Positions 25,242 through 33,228 of a stretch of DNA of 64,000 nucleotides are shown piece by piece; position 1 is the stretch's first letter, and each line of letters opens with the position of its first letter. This DNA is from Virgibacillus natechei. Its GTDB lineage: Bacteria > Bacillota > Bacilli > Bacillales > Amphibacillaceae. The notes beneath the pieces were generated by a model, which saw only the letters and a program-made list of their open reading frames with translations, was not told where the DNA came from and did no database searches. The position numbers were made by a program, and so were the translations under genes. The stretch lies in assembly GCF_026013645.1 (NCBI RefSeq), contig NZ_CP110224.1, forward strand, positions 434,001 through 498,000, in the 5' to 3' direction.

Positions 25242-25734
25242 ATGTCTGAAAGAAAGTCTATGCAGAGTTTAGCTAATTTAGAGAAAGCGCTTGGAAGACT
25301 GGAAGAAGCTCTGAATGAAGACGATAACAATAGTTTGTATATCGATGGCACTATCCAACGTTTTGAATTTACATATGAGCTTTTTTGGCAGTTAAGAAAG
25401 TCTAAAAACTTCCTTACTGCATAAGTGCAACTAAGGCTTTCGCCATAAAGCTTGGCGATAAGCCAAGTTTTCTAAGAAAACGCTAAAAAGATTACTTGAA
25501 GAAGAAGGTGTCGAAGCCAAAACTCCAAGGGAAACATTAAAACAGGCCTATACAATAGATTGGATTCAAAATGAACATACCTGGTTACAAATGCTGCGTG
25601 ATAGAAATGAAACCTCCCATGTATATGATGAAGAAAAGGCAAGAAGTATTTATGAGAATATCGTTGGTTATTTTCCTGAAATGAAGAGGACTTTTATGCT
25701 TTTAAAAGAAAGGTATTTACTGGAGGTCATTGAA
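25242..25734 (+). pseudogene. HI0074-type HEPN protein split by an 88-bp element
   Basis: The N-terminal part (47 codons, MSERKSMQSLANLEKALGRL) and C-terminal part match the nucleotidyltransferase-substrate-binding HEPN family (HI0074, MNT partner; RNase-type toxin). Element copy 3 inserts after the TGG of ELFW, adding a stop and a frameshift. Removing 88 bp restores ELFWKTLKRLLEEEG. The HEPN Rx4H motif is visible as RNETSH in LRDRNETSHVYDEE. The start has GGGAGGAA. No partner nucleotidyltransferase is adjacent. The frame has no stop before the deaminase gene. Confidence 0.85.
25388..25475 (+). mobile_element. 88-bp two-hairpin element, copy 3 (inside the HEPN gene)
   Basis: Hairpin 1 pairs GCAGTTAAGAAAG with CTTCCTTACTGC; the linker is GCATAAGTGCAACTAAGGC. 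Hairpin 2 pairs GGCTTTCGCC with GGCGATAAGCC, and it ends AAGTTTTCTAA. The 5' flank is TTTTTTG, and no target duplication is seen. Boundaries shift by one base (25389-25476) because a G occurs at both junctions. Confidence 0.87.
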
Positions 25735-26187
25735 ATGGATAAATTTATGAAAAGAGCAGTTGAACTTGCTGTAGCAAATGTTCGAGACGGTGGACAGCCG
25801 TTTGGTGCAGTACTTGTGAAAGATAATAATGCTATAGCTGAAGGTGTGAACGAACTGCATGAGACATATGATGTCAGTGGACATGCGGAGCTGCTGGCAA
25901 TTCGACGAGCACAGAAAGAATTGCAAACGAATGATCTATCAGGCTATACCATGTACGCAAGCGGGGAGCCCTGCCCGATGTGTTTAACGGCGATGTACTT
26001 TGCTGGGATTGAAAAGGTTCTTTACTGTGCTTCACTTGAAGATGCGGTTGAAGTGGGGTTAGGGAAGGCGAAACTGATATATGAGGACATGCAAAAGCCG
26101 AAATCAGAACGAGCACTATCAATGATACAGATGCCATTGAATGAAGGGCAAGAAAATCCAATGAAATTATGGGAAGAGCGAAAGTAG
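25735..26187 (+). CDS. Nucleoside deaminase (GuaD/CDA family)
   Basis: A 150-residue zinc-dependent deaminase of the cytidine/guanine deaminase superfamily. The zinc site is VSGHAELLAI (His, with the catalytic Glu) and GEPCPMCLTAM (two Cys). The N-terminal GGQPFGAVLVKDNN is also typical. It is closest to guanine-deaminase-type members by recall. ATG at 25735 has TGGAGGT seven bases upstream and marks the family's usual N-terminus, even though the frame is open further upstream into the HEPN remnant. A bidirectional terminator follows. Confidence 0.88.
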   Translation: MDKFMKRAVELAVANVRDGGQPFGAVLVKDNNAIAEGVNELHETYDVSGHAELLAIRRAQKELQTNDLSGYTMYASGEPCPMCLTAMYFAGIEKVLYCASLEDAVEVGLGKAKLIYEDMQKPKSERALSMIQMPLNEGQENPMKLWEERK

Positions 26188-26240
26188 AAGGAGGCTGTGT
26201 CCCTAGGTACCTTAATGTACCTAGGGACAGCCTCCTTTTT
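26188..26240. terminator. Bidirectional terminator
   Basis: A long stem, AAGGAGGCTGTGTCCCTAGG against CCTAGGGACAGCCTCCTTTT, with T/A tails serving both the deaminase and the converging MerR gene. Confidence 0.9.
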
Positions 26241-26940
26241 AGATCAATCCAATAACTTTACATAATTGATACAGCTCATGAACCCCATGAAATTGGCTGC
26301 GATTTCGTATATTAATGCCCACCAGCGCATCTTCAGTTACCTTTTTTGCCTGTTGAATGCTTTGGTGTTCAATTGCTTTTACGACAGGCTTTATATTCTC
26401 TAGATAATGAATCAAGTTTCGGAGTGCACGAATGACAAGGATTTGCCGCAGATGCACCCGGTTAAATGTCCGATAACCATTTTCTGGATTGCGGGTTGGG
26501 GTGATTAATCCTTCTTTTTCCCAGTGCCGAATTGCTGATGGCGGTACGTCAGCTAATTTGGCCACACCCCCAATGGTCATCTCTTTCTTCGTTTGTTTTT
26601 CATTAATATCTATTAAATTTGGGTTCTGGAGGAGTGTGAGTGTCTGGTCGGTTAGAACTTTTTCCTGTTGTAGATCCGCCTGTTCTTTATTAACAATCCA
26701 AAATGCTTCGTCTACTTCTCCGCGTTGTATGTGCTTCATTATCTTTTTAGTGATCCCCATATCAAATCCCGGATACATCGCTCGAATGCAGCGAAAATAG
26801 GCAACGTGTTTTTCTGTATAGAGGCGATAACCATTTAATGCTCTTTCTGGAATAGGTACGATTCCCCAGGCTTCATAATGGCGCAAAGCACTTGTTGTGA
26901 TATTCAATGATTTGGCAATATCGATTGGTTTGTAGTACAT
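26239..26940 (-). CDS. Tandem-HTH MerR-family regulator
   Basis: A 233-residue protein with two MerR winged-helix domains in one chain. The first (residues ~1-75) has YKPIDIAKSLNITTSALRHY and NGYRLYTEKHVAYFRCI. The second (~118-185) has MTIGGVAKLADVPPSAIRHW and NGYRTFNRVHLRQILVIRAL. A coiled-coil-like segment joins them. No metal-binding Cys is evident, suggesting a drug or other ligand. It is divergent from the UvrA-like gene, whose leader carries a large palindrome. Confidence 0.87.
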   Translation of the reverse strand: MYYKPIDIAKSLNITTSALRHYEAWGIVPIPERALNGYRLYTEKHVAYFRCIRAMYPGFDMGITKKIMKHIQRGEVDEAFWIVNKEQADLQQEKVLTDQTLTLLQNPNLIDINEKQTKKEMTIGGVAKLADVPPSAIRHWEKEGLITPTRNPENGYRTFNRVHLRQILVIRALRNLIHYLENIKPVVKAIEHQSIQQAKKVTEDALVGINIRNRSQFHGVHELYQLCKVIGLI

Positions 26941-27059
26941 CTATTATTTCACCTCACCGTTTGGTTGAACTATTATAACACCTTCTAAACATTATTAAAA
27001 ATCCTTAAAGTGCCGTGACGAGTAAGCAGGATAAAAGGTTGCTATTACAATCACATTTT

Positions 27060-27093
27060 CATACAACACTAGCACTTGCATTAGTGTTGTATG
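27060..27093. promoter_or_regulatory. 12-bp-arm perfect palindrome ahead of the UvrA-like gene
   Basis: CATACAACACTA (27060-27071) and TAGTGTTGTATG (27082-27093) are separated by 10 bases. It lies 41 bases before the UvrA-like start. It could be the operator of the neighbouring MerR protein or an mRNA leader hairpin. Confidence 0.6.
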
Positions 27094-27134
27094 ATGGGTT
27101 AGTAAGGCTAAGAAGAAAAGCAGGAGGTATTCAA

Positions 27135-29624
27135 ATGACAGATATAATCACAATCAAAGGTGCCAGGGAAAATAATTTGAAAAATATTTCACTGGACATC
27201 CCTAAGCATCAACTGGTTGTTCTGACAGGCCCATCAGGCTCTGGGAAATCGACGCTTGCACTGGATATTTTGCAGCGGGAATGTCAACGTCAGTATATGG
27301 AATCCAGCGGCATGGCCTCGGATACATGGAGTAAACCAAAAGTAGAATCAATTGTTGGATTATCTCCATCTATTGGTGTCGGGCAGCAAATTACAAATCG
27401 AAATCCTCGTTCCACGGTAGGAACCGTTACGGATATGTATACGTATTTGCGTCTTATCTATGAAAAGTTGGGAGAACGTACTTGTCCAAAATGTCAAACG
27501 AAGGTCAAACCTCAGCTTGAAAACAAAGAAGTTCACATTTTTGAAGAAGTTCCAGATTATACCGAATACGTTTATTGTTCAGCTTGTAACCATGAAATGG
27601 AAAGATTATCAAGATCTCATTTTTCCTTCAATAAGCCAGAGGGAGCTTGTGAGACTTGTGGAGGACTTGGGGAAGTGGCCGAAATTAATACGAAGGCAGT
27701 ATTTAATGAGGATTTTAGTATAAGTGATGGAGCAGTGCTTGTCTGGTATGATTCCTATATGAAATACCAAGTAAGCATATTAGAAGTAGCAACTAAATAC
27801 TATGATATTCCATTTGATGCCGATCTTCCATTGAAGGAGCACAGCGTAATTCTAAGAGACCTTTTATATTATGGAGTAGAAAGTGAAATTTTTTCTGCGC
27901 ATTTTCCAGATATTAAAGCCCCTAAAACAGTTAGTACAGGGAAGTTTGAAGGAGTACTAACCGGAATCTGGCGAAGATACAAAGAAAAAGACGGAGATAC
28001 AGCCGAGGCTGCACTCTTTTTCAAAGAACCATGCCATAATTGTGATGGTGAACGGTTAAAGGAAGCAAGCAGACTTGTAAAAGTGGCGGGTTCAAGCATT
28101 ACCGAAATTGCGCAAGCGTCGTTAAAAGAAATGCTTGAATGGCTGACTAGTCTTCAAGGTAAAATCGTGGAAGACGAATCGATCATCGAGACAGTGCTGC
28201 ATGATTTGATTGTTAAAGTGACAAGGGTAATTGATGTAGGTCTTGGCTATCTTTCCATGGATAGACAGGCTGTATCGCTATCCGGTGGAGAGGCGCAGCG
28301 GCTGCGATTAGCTTCCATTCTCGGGTCTGGTCTTACCGGGGTACTCTATATTCTTGATGAACCAACCGCAGGCCTGCACCCGAAGGATACAAAAGGGCTA
28401 GTAAAAGTAATGCAGCAGCTTCGTGACTTAGGAAATACCGTCCTTGTTATTGAGCACAGTATTCAAGTGATGCAGGACGCCGATCATATTATTGATATGG
28501 GTCCCGGTGCTGGTCAGCTCGGCGGAACAATCGTCGGAGAGGGACGTTTACAGGAATTAGAGGGGCAGGAGGATTCCGTGACCGGGGCGCATTTGCGAGA
28601 AAGTAGCTTTATAGGCAAAAGCCGCCGTAAAGGTACAGGTCATCAACTGACCATCCACAACGCTTATAAGCATAATTTGAAAAATATAACCATTTCTCTT
28701 CCATTAGGTTGTTTTGTTACTGTTGCTGGCGTATCGGGATCTGGAAAATCAACTTTGCTATATGATCTCCTTGCATCGGGTATGAATGGCAATCATTATA
28801 GCGGATGTGAAAAAATTACTGGATTTGATGAAGTTGAAAAGATGATTACAGTTGATCAGTCTCCATTAAGCAGAATGCGCCGTTCCAATGTTGCTACATA
28901 TACAGATGTGTTTACACTCATACGAAATCTATTTTCCAAATTACCAGAAGCGAAACAAAGTAACTTAACTGCGAAGGATTTTTCCTTTAATACTACTGGT
29001 GGAAGATGCAAGAAGTGCGAAGGCCTTGGCGTCGTATCGGTTGATATGCACTTTCTGCCTGACTTAGAAGCTCGTTGTCCTGCCTGCCATGGTAAAAGAT
29101 TTAAGGATGAAATTTTGACCGTTGCTTATAAAGAACATACCATCTCCGATATTCTTAACATGAGTATTGAGGAGAGTTTACCGTTGTTCAATGATCAAAA
29201 GAAAATTTCAAAGATGATCCATTTGTTAAATGAGGTTGGACTTGGCTATTTGCAGTGGGGTCAATCACTTACAACTTTATCTGGAGGTGAAGGCCAGCGG
29301 ATTAAGCTTGCAAAGGAATTGAGCAAACAGAATAATGGACACACCCTTTATATATTGGATGAACCATCGACGGGGTTGCATCCCAGCGATGTGAAAAAGC
29401 TTTTGGTGCTATTAAATAAGCTTGTTGATGCAGGGAACACGATTATTGTTGTGGAACATAACAGTGACATCATTGTTGACTCCGACTGGGTTATTGACAT
29501 TGGACCAGAAGGAGGAGAAGCAGGAGGAGAAGCAGGAGGAGAAATTGTTGCAGAAGGGACACCCGAGGAAGTCGCTACTGTAAAAGCTTCTCATACTGGC
29601 GCTTTCTTAGGGGCCTTTTTCTAG
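27135..29624 (+). CDS. UvrA paralogue (drug-resistance/UvrA2 type)
   Basis: An 829-residue UvrA-family tandem ABC ATPase, shorter than canonical UvrA (~950), fitting paralogues that lack the UvrB-interacting part. The first half has Walker A GPSGSGKSTLAL, zinc-knuckle Cys pairs (CPKCQTK, YCSACNHEM) and LSGGEAQRLRLASILGSGL. The second half has GVSGSGKSTLLYDLL, CKKCEGLGVVS, CPACHGKRF and LSGGEGQRIKLAKEL. ATG at 27135 is preferred over 27015 because AGGAGGT lies 6 bases upstream and the longer version would translate the palindrome. A GGEAGGEAGGE run is near the C-terminus. It probably protects DNA from an intercalator or provides resistance; this is inferred. Confidence 0.88.
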   Translation: MTDIITIKGARENNLKNISLDIPKHQLVVLTGPSGSGKSTLALDILQRECQRQYMESSGMASDTWSKPKVESIVGLSPSIGVGQQITNRNPRSTVGTVTDMYTYLRLIYEKLGERTCPKCQTKVKPQLENKEVHIFEEVPDYTEYVYCSACNHEMERLSRSHFSFNKPEGACETCGGLGEVAEINTKAVFNEDFSISDGAVLVWYDSYMKYQVSILEVATKYYDIPFDADLPLKEHSVILRDLLYYGVESEIFSAHFPDIKAPKTVSTGKFEGVLTGIWRRYKEKDGDTAEAALFFKEPCHNCDGERLKEASRLVKVAGSSITEIAQASLKEMLEWLTSLQGKIVEDESIIETVLHDLIVKVTRVIDVGLGYLSMDRQAVSLSGGEAQRLRLASILGSGLTGVLYILDEPTAGLHPKDTKGLVKVMQQLRDLGNTVLVIEHSIQVMQDADHIIDMGPGAGQLGGTIVGEGRLQELEGQEDSVTGAHLRESSFIGKSRRKGTGHQLTIHNAYKHNLKNITISLPLGCFVTVAGVSGSGKSTLLYDLLASGMNGNHYSGCEKITGFDEVEKMITVDQSPLSRMRRSNVATYTDVFTLIRNLFSKLPEAKQSNLTAKDFSFNTTGGRCKKCEGLGVVSVDMHFLPDLEARCPACHGKRFKDEILTVAYKEHTISDILNMSIEESLPLFNDQKKISKMIHLLNEVGLGYLQWGQSLTTLSGGEGQRIKLAKELSKQNNGHTLYILDEPSTGLHPSDVKKLLVLLNKLVDAGNTIIVVEHNSDIIVDSDWVIDIGPEGGEAGGEAGGEIVAEGTPEEVATVKASHTGAFLGAFF

Positions 29625-29660
29625 GGATCTGTCCCCCAAACAAAAAACGTTAAATTACAC

Positions 29661-29691
29661 TTGAACCTTACGTAAGGTCATGTATTATAGT
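29661..29691 (+). promoter_or_regulatory. MerR-type promoter with 19-bp spacer and dyad operator
   Basis: TTGAAC (29661-29666) and TATAGT (29686-29691) are separated by 19 bases, the overlong spacing typical of MerR-activated promoters. The perfect dyad ACCTTACGTAAGGT (29665-29678) lies in the spacer. The MerR gene at 30655 is the obvious regulator. Confidence 0.85.
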
Positions 29692-29733
29692 GGACTTAAC
29701 AATCTTGAAAGTAAGGGAAAGGAAGACAGTAAA

Positions 29734-30600
29734 TTGGAAAATAAAATTGTTAAGACACTGATATATGATAAACAAGTTCGTTTATATTTTGTTGACAACA
29801 CGAAATTAATTAATGAAATTTTGAGTCAGAGCAAGGTAACAAACAGACTACTTAAACTCATATTGGGAAAATCCGTATCTGTTGTGAGTTTAATTTCAGG
29901 AACCTTAAAAGGAGATCAAAGAATAAGTCTTCAAATGACGATGAGTGACCCCAAGTATAAAGTCTTTGCTGATGTTGATGCGAAAGGAAATGTACGTGGT
30001 TACCTCAATGAAGAATTACTGAAAACTTCTTTTGATGATATTAATAATGTATCGCTAGAATATTTTATTGGTCATAAAGGAACTATTCGTGTGATAAAGG
30101 GATCAGAAATGAATCAATTTACTGGCATTACTGATATGCCTTACGGAAACATTGTTGATGACATTTCACACTATTTCAAACAGAGCGAGCAGACTCAAAC
30201 ATATATAGGAGCCAATATTGAATTAGGAAATGATAATAGTCTTCTATTCAGTAAAGCTATATACGCCCAATTGCTTCCCGGTGCTCCCATCCATCTTCTT
30301 GATGAAGTAAAACACACCATTAATACGAATCAAGAATTCTTTAACCGCTTCGTAAATTTCAGGGCTAACAATAGTGAAAAAAAGTTGAGGAAACTATTTA
30401 AGGATGTAAAAGTGATTGGATATAGTCCAGTTCAATTTTTCTGCGGATGCTCAAAAGAAATGTTTTATGGGATGCTTCATTCATTAAGTAGAGACGATTT
30501 AAAGCAAGCGATTAATAAAAAAGAGCCTATTGATACGGTCTGTCAAATCTGTGGAAGGACATATAGCTTTGGCCAAAGCGAAATTCAAGAACTTCTTTAA
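29734..30600 (+). CDS. Hsp33-family redox chaperone
   Basis: A 288-residue Hsp33-like chaperone, a cytosolic holdase activated by oxidation. The C-terminal redox zinc centre has CGCSKEMF (CxC) and VCQICGRTY (CxxC). The N-terminal domain begins ENKIVKTLIYDKQVRLYFVD, as in family members. The TTG start at 29734, with AAAGGA upstream, is preferred; an ATG at 29680 lies upstream of the predicted transcription start. It is probably a second, inducible Hsp33 because it sits under a MerR promoter with an exporter. Confidence 0.82.
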   Translation: MENKIVKTLIYDKQVRLYFVDNTKLINEILSQSKVTNRLLKLILGKSVSVVSLISGTLKGDQRISLQMTMSDPKYKVFADVDAKGNVRGYLNEELLKTSFDDINNVSLEYFIGHKGTIRVIKGSEMNQFTGITDMPYGNIVDDISHYFKQSEQTQTYIGANIELGNDNSLLFSKAIYAQLLPGAPIHLLDEVKHTINTNQEFFNRFVNFRANNSEKKLRKLFKDVKVIGYSPVQFFCGCSKEMFYGMLHSLSRDDLKQAINKKEPIDTVCQICGRTYSFGQSEIQELL

Positions 30601-30654
30601 TTTATTACACTAAGTAAACGTCTAAAACTACATTTTTATAAGGAAGTGATGCGC

Positions 30655-31383
30655 ATGAAAGAATACTGGAAAGTGGGAGAACTTGCAACACTAACGGGTT
30701 TAACGATAAGAACCCTTAGATATTATGATCAAATACAATTATTTTCTCCATCTCAATATACAGAATCCGGGCATCGTCTTTATACAAAACCAGATTTGAC
30801 CAATCTACAACAGATTTTATCTTTAAAACAAATTGGTTTGTCTTTAGATGATATACAGGCTGTAATTATGAACAAAGAAAAAAATGCTGCTACGGACATC
30901 ATAGAAACTCAAATAGATCGAATAAAAGGAGATATACAAGTTCAACAGAAATTACTATATGAATTAGAAAGTGCCCTTAAAACGGTACGTAGTAAAAGAG
31001 TGATGTCCGTAGAAGAATTAACAAAATTGCTAGGGGCAATGAAAATGAATCAAGAAAAATATTTTACAAAACAGCAATTAGACATTATGAAAAGCTATTA
31101 TGTTCAAGCTGATGAAGATACTATAAAAGAGGTAGAGCAAGAATTTAAAGTGATTTTAAAAGAGATTCGTTTGGAAAAAGAAAAAGGCACATCTCCTAAG
31201 AATAGTAAGGTGCAAGAATTAGCAAAAAAATGGAGTAACATTGTCTACTCATTCACAGGAAGTGACCCAGATATACAGAAGCAAGCTGAAAAATTTCATG
31301 CTGAAAACCCTGGAAATGAATTACAGCACGGAGTAGACCATCAAATATATCGTTATATTGAAGCGGCTTTACAGGATAATTAA
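30655..31383 (+). CDS. MerR-family regulator with TipAS-type ligand domain
   Basis: A 242-residue regulator. The HTH region is YWKVGELATLTGLTIRTLRY plus GHRLYTKPDLTNLQQILSL (residues ~4-60). A coiled coil (~75-115) leads to a C-terminal TipAS-like helical domain (~125-240), a multidrug or peptide-antibiotic binder in TipAL and Mta. The start at 30655 has AAGGAAG upstream. It is the middle gene of a putative hsp33-merR-ABC operon driven by its own operator at 29665. Confidence 0.87.
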   Translation: MKEYWKVGELATLTGLTIRTLRYYDQIQLFSPSQYTESGHRLYTKPDLTNLQQILSLKQIGLSLDDIQAVIMNKEKNAATDIIETQIDRIKGDIQVQQKLLYELESALKTVRSKRVMSVEELTKLLGAMKMNQEKYFTKQQLDIMKSYYVQADEDTIKEVEQEFKVILKEIRLEKEKGTSPKNSKVQELAKKWSNIVYSFTGSDPDIQKQAEKFHAENPGNELQHGVDHQIYRYIEAALQDN

Positions 31384-31392
31384 TTACTAAGT

Positions 31393-31420
31393 CCGGGTGA
31401 AAAATTTTCCCGCTTTTTTC
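31393..31420 (+). terminator. Terminator or attenuator before the ABC gene
   Basis: CCGGGTGAAAA/TTTTCCCG with a following T6 run, between the MerR and ABC genes. It may reduce but not abolish read-through. Confidence 0.65.
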
Positions 31421-31450
31421 TAAATACCCTTAAATGATAGGAGTTATATT

Positions 31451-33190
31451 ATGAAAGAGAAACAAAGTGATAAAGGCCTTAAAGCCTTTATTTCCCTTTT
31501 ATTATCAACGAATATACCGAAAATGGCCCTGACATTAGGCTTAATCGGAAGTGTGATCACAACACTTGTAGGACTCACCATCCCCTTACTGACAAGGGAA
31601 ATAGTAGATGGCTTCTCCATGGAATCTATAAGCACTACGATCATCATTGCCATTGGAGCGGCTTTTATCTTACAAGCAATTATTGATGGTTTTTCTACTT
31701 ATCTACTAGCTTCAGTTGGGCAGCAAATCGTTGCACGACTAAGGGAGTCTATGTGGCTAAAGCTTATTCGGATGCCAGTGAGTTATTTTGACAAAAATGC
31801 AAGCGGTGAATCCGTGAGTCGTGTTGTAAATGATACGGGGATTGTGAAAGATCTGATTTCACAGCACTTCCCGCAATTTATAACAGGGATTATTTCCATT
31901 ATAGGGGCAGTGACGATCCTACTCATTATGGATTGGAAAATGACATTAATTATGCTGATTGCTGTGCCGTTTACGGTTGCTCTGATGATCCCGCTTGGTA
32001 GTAAGATGGCAAAAATTTCACGTGGATTGCAGGATGAAACAGCAACTTTTACAGGGAACATTCAGCAAACCCTTGCTGAGATCCGTCTCATGAAGTCTTC
32101 AACTGCTGAACCTGTTGAAGAGAAAAAAGGAATAGCAGACATTGGAAAATTACTCACGTTTGGATTAAAGGAAGCACGGATCTTTGCCCTGATCGGCCCG
32201 CTTATGTATCTAATTATCATGATCGTTGTCGTGGTGATCATTGGATATGGCGGTATACGAGTTGCTGAGGGATCGATGTCGACAGGTTCGCTTGTGGCAT
32301 TTTTACTTTATCTTTTCCAAATCATTATGCCAATTACAACATTTGCGATGTTCTTCACCCAGTTACAAAAGGCGAAAGGGGCAACAGAGCGGATTATTGG
32401 TATTCTGGAATTGCCTCAGGAAGCTGGACAGGGTGGTATGGAGAAGGATATATCAAGTGAAACTGTTCATGTGTCTAATGTATCTTTTGCCTATAATGAC
32501 AAGGAGCCTGTACTTGAACAGGTGTCCTTTGAAGCCCGTCCTGGTGAAAAGATTGCTTTTGCCGGGCCAAGTGGTGGCGGTAAAACTACATTATTCGGTC
32601 TGATTGAGCGGTTTTATGAACCAACTGCAGGAGACATACGGATCGGTGACACATCGATAACGGACCTATCGATGAAATCATGGCGCGATCAAATTGGATA
32701 TGTTTCTCAGGAAAGTGCGATGATGGCAGGAACCATTCGCGAAAATTTAACCTATGGATTAAGTGAATCAGAAAGTATACCAGATGATCGATTATGGGAA
32801 GTAGCTGAAATGGCTTATGCCGACCAATTTATTAAGGCATTTTCAGAAGGATTGGACACGAAAGTCGGGGAGCGTGGTGTGAAACTGTCAGGCGGGCAAA
32901 GGCAGCGGATTAACATTGCACGTGCCTTTCTAAGGGATCCTGAAATTCTTATGATGGATGAAGCTACAGCTAGCTTGGATAGTCAATCGGAAAAGATTGT
33001 CCAGCAGGCGCTAACTCGGTTGATGGAGGGGCGTACAACCTTTGTTATTGCACATCGATTATCGACCATTACAGATGCCGATAAGATCATTTTTATAGAA
33101 AAAGGAAAGATAACAGGAAGTGGGACGCATCAGGGATTGATCAATACCCACGAGTTGTACCGTGAGTTTGCGGAACAACAGTTATCATGA
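31451..33190 (+). CDS. Multidrug ABC exporter half-transporter (BmrA-like)
   Basis: A 579-residue fused permease-ATPase. Six membrane helices occupy residues ~1-315, with the coupling-helix region YFDKNASGESVSRVVNDTG. The ATPase has Walker A GPSGGGKTTLFGLIERFYEP, signature LSGGQRQRINIARAF, Walker B EILMMDEATASLD and the H-loop AHRLST. It probably acts as a homodimer exporting drugs or lipids. It follows a TipAS-type MerR gene, supporting drug-induced expression. Confidence 0.9.
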   Translation: MKEKQSDKGLKAFISLLLSTNIPKMALTLGLIGSVITTLVGLTIPLLTREIVDGFSMESISTTIIIAIGAAFILQAIIDGFSTYLLASVGQQIVARLRESMWLKLIRMPVSYFDKNASGESVSRVVNDTGIVKDLISQHFPQFITGIISIIGAVTILLIMDWKMTLIMLIAVPFTVALMIPLGSKMAKISRGLQDETATFTGNIQQTLAEIRLMKSSTAEPVEEKKGIADIGKLLTFGLKEARIFALIGPLMYLIIMIVVVVIIGYGGIRVAEGSMSTGSLVAFLLYLFQIIMPITTFAMFFTQLQKAKGATERIIGILELPQEAGQGGMEKDISSETVHVSNVSFAYNDKEPVLEQVSFEARPGEKIAFAGPSGGGKTTLFGLIERFYEPTAGDIRIGDTSITDLSMKSWRDQIGYVSQESAMMAGTIRENLTYGLSESESIPDDRLWEVAEMAYADQFIKAFSEGLDTKVGERGVKLSGGQRQRINIARAFLRDPEILMMDEATASLDSQSEKIVQQALTRLMEGRTTFVIAHRLSTITDADKIIFIEKGKITGSGTHQGLINTHELYREFAEQQLS

Positions 33191-33195
33191 CTTGA

Positions 33196-33219
33196 AGGGG
33201 TCTGTCTGGACAGACCCCT
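33196..33219. terminator. Bidirectional terminator
   Basis: AGGGGTCTGTC and GACAGACCCCT form a perfect stem between converging genes, followed by a T-rich tail on the plus strand. Confidence 0.85.
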
Positions 33220-33228
33220 GAATTATTT

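Noticed and set aside
27015..27134. Upstream start for the UvrA-like protein
   Set aside because: It would translate the palindrome and lacks a ribosome site; 27135 matches family N-termini.
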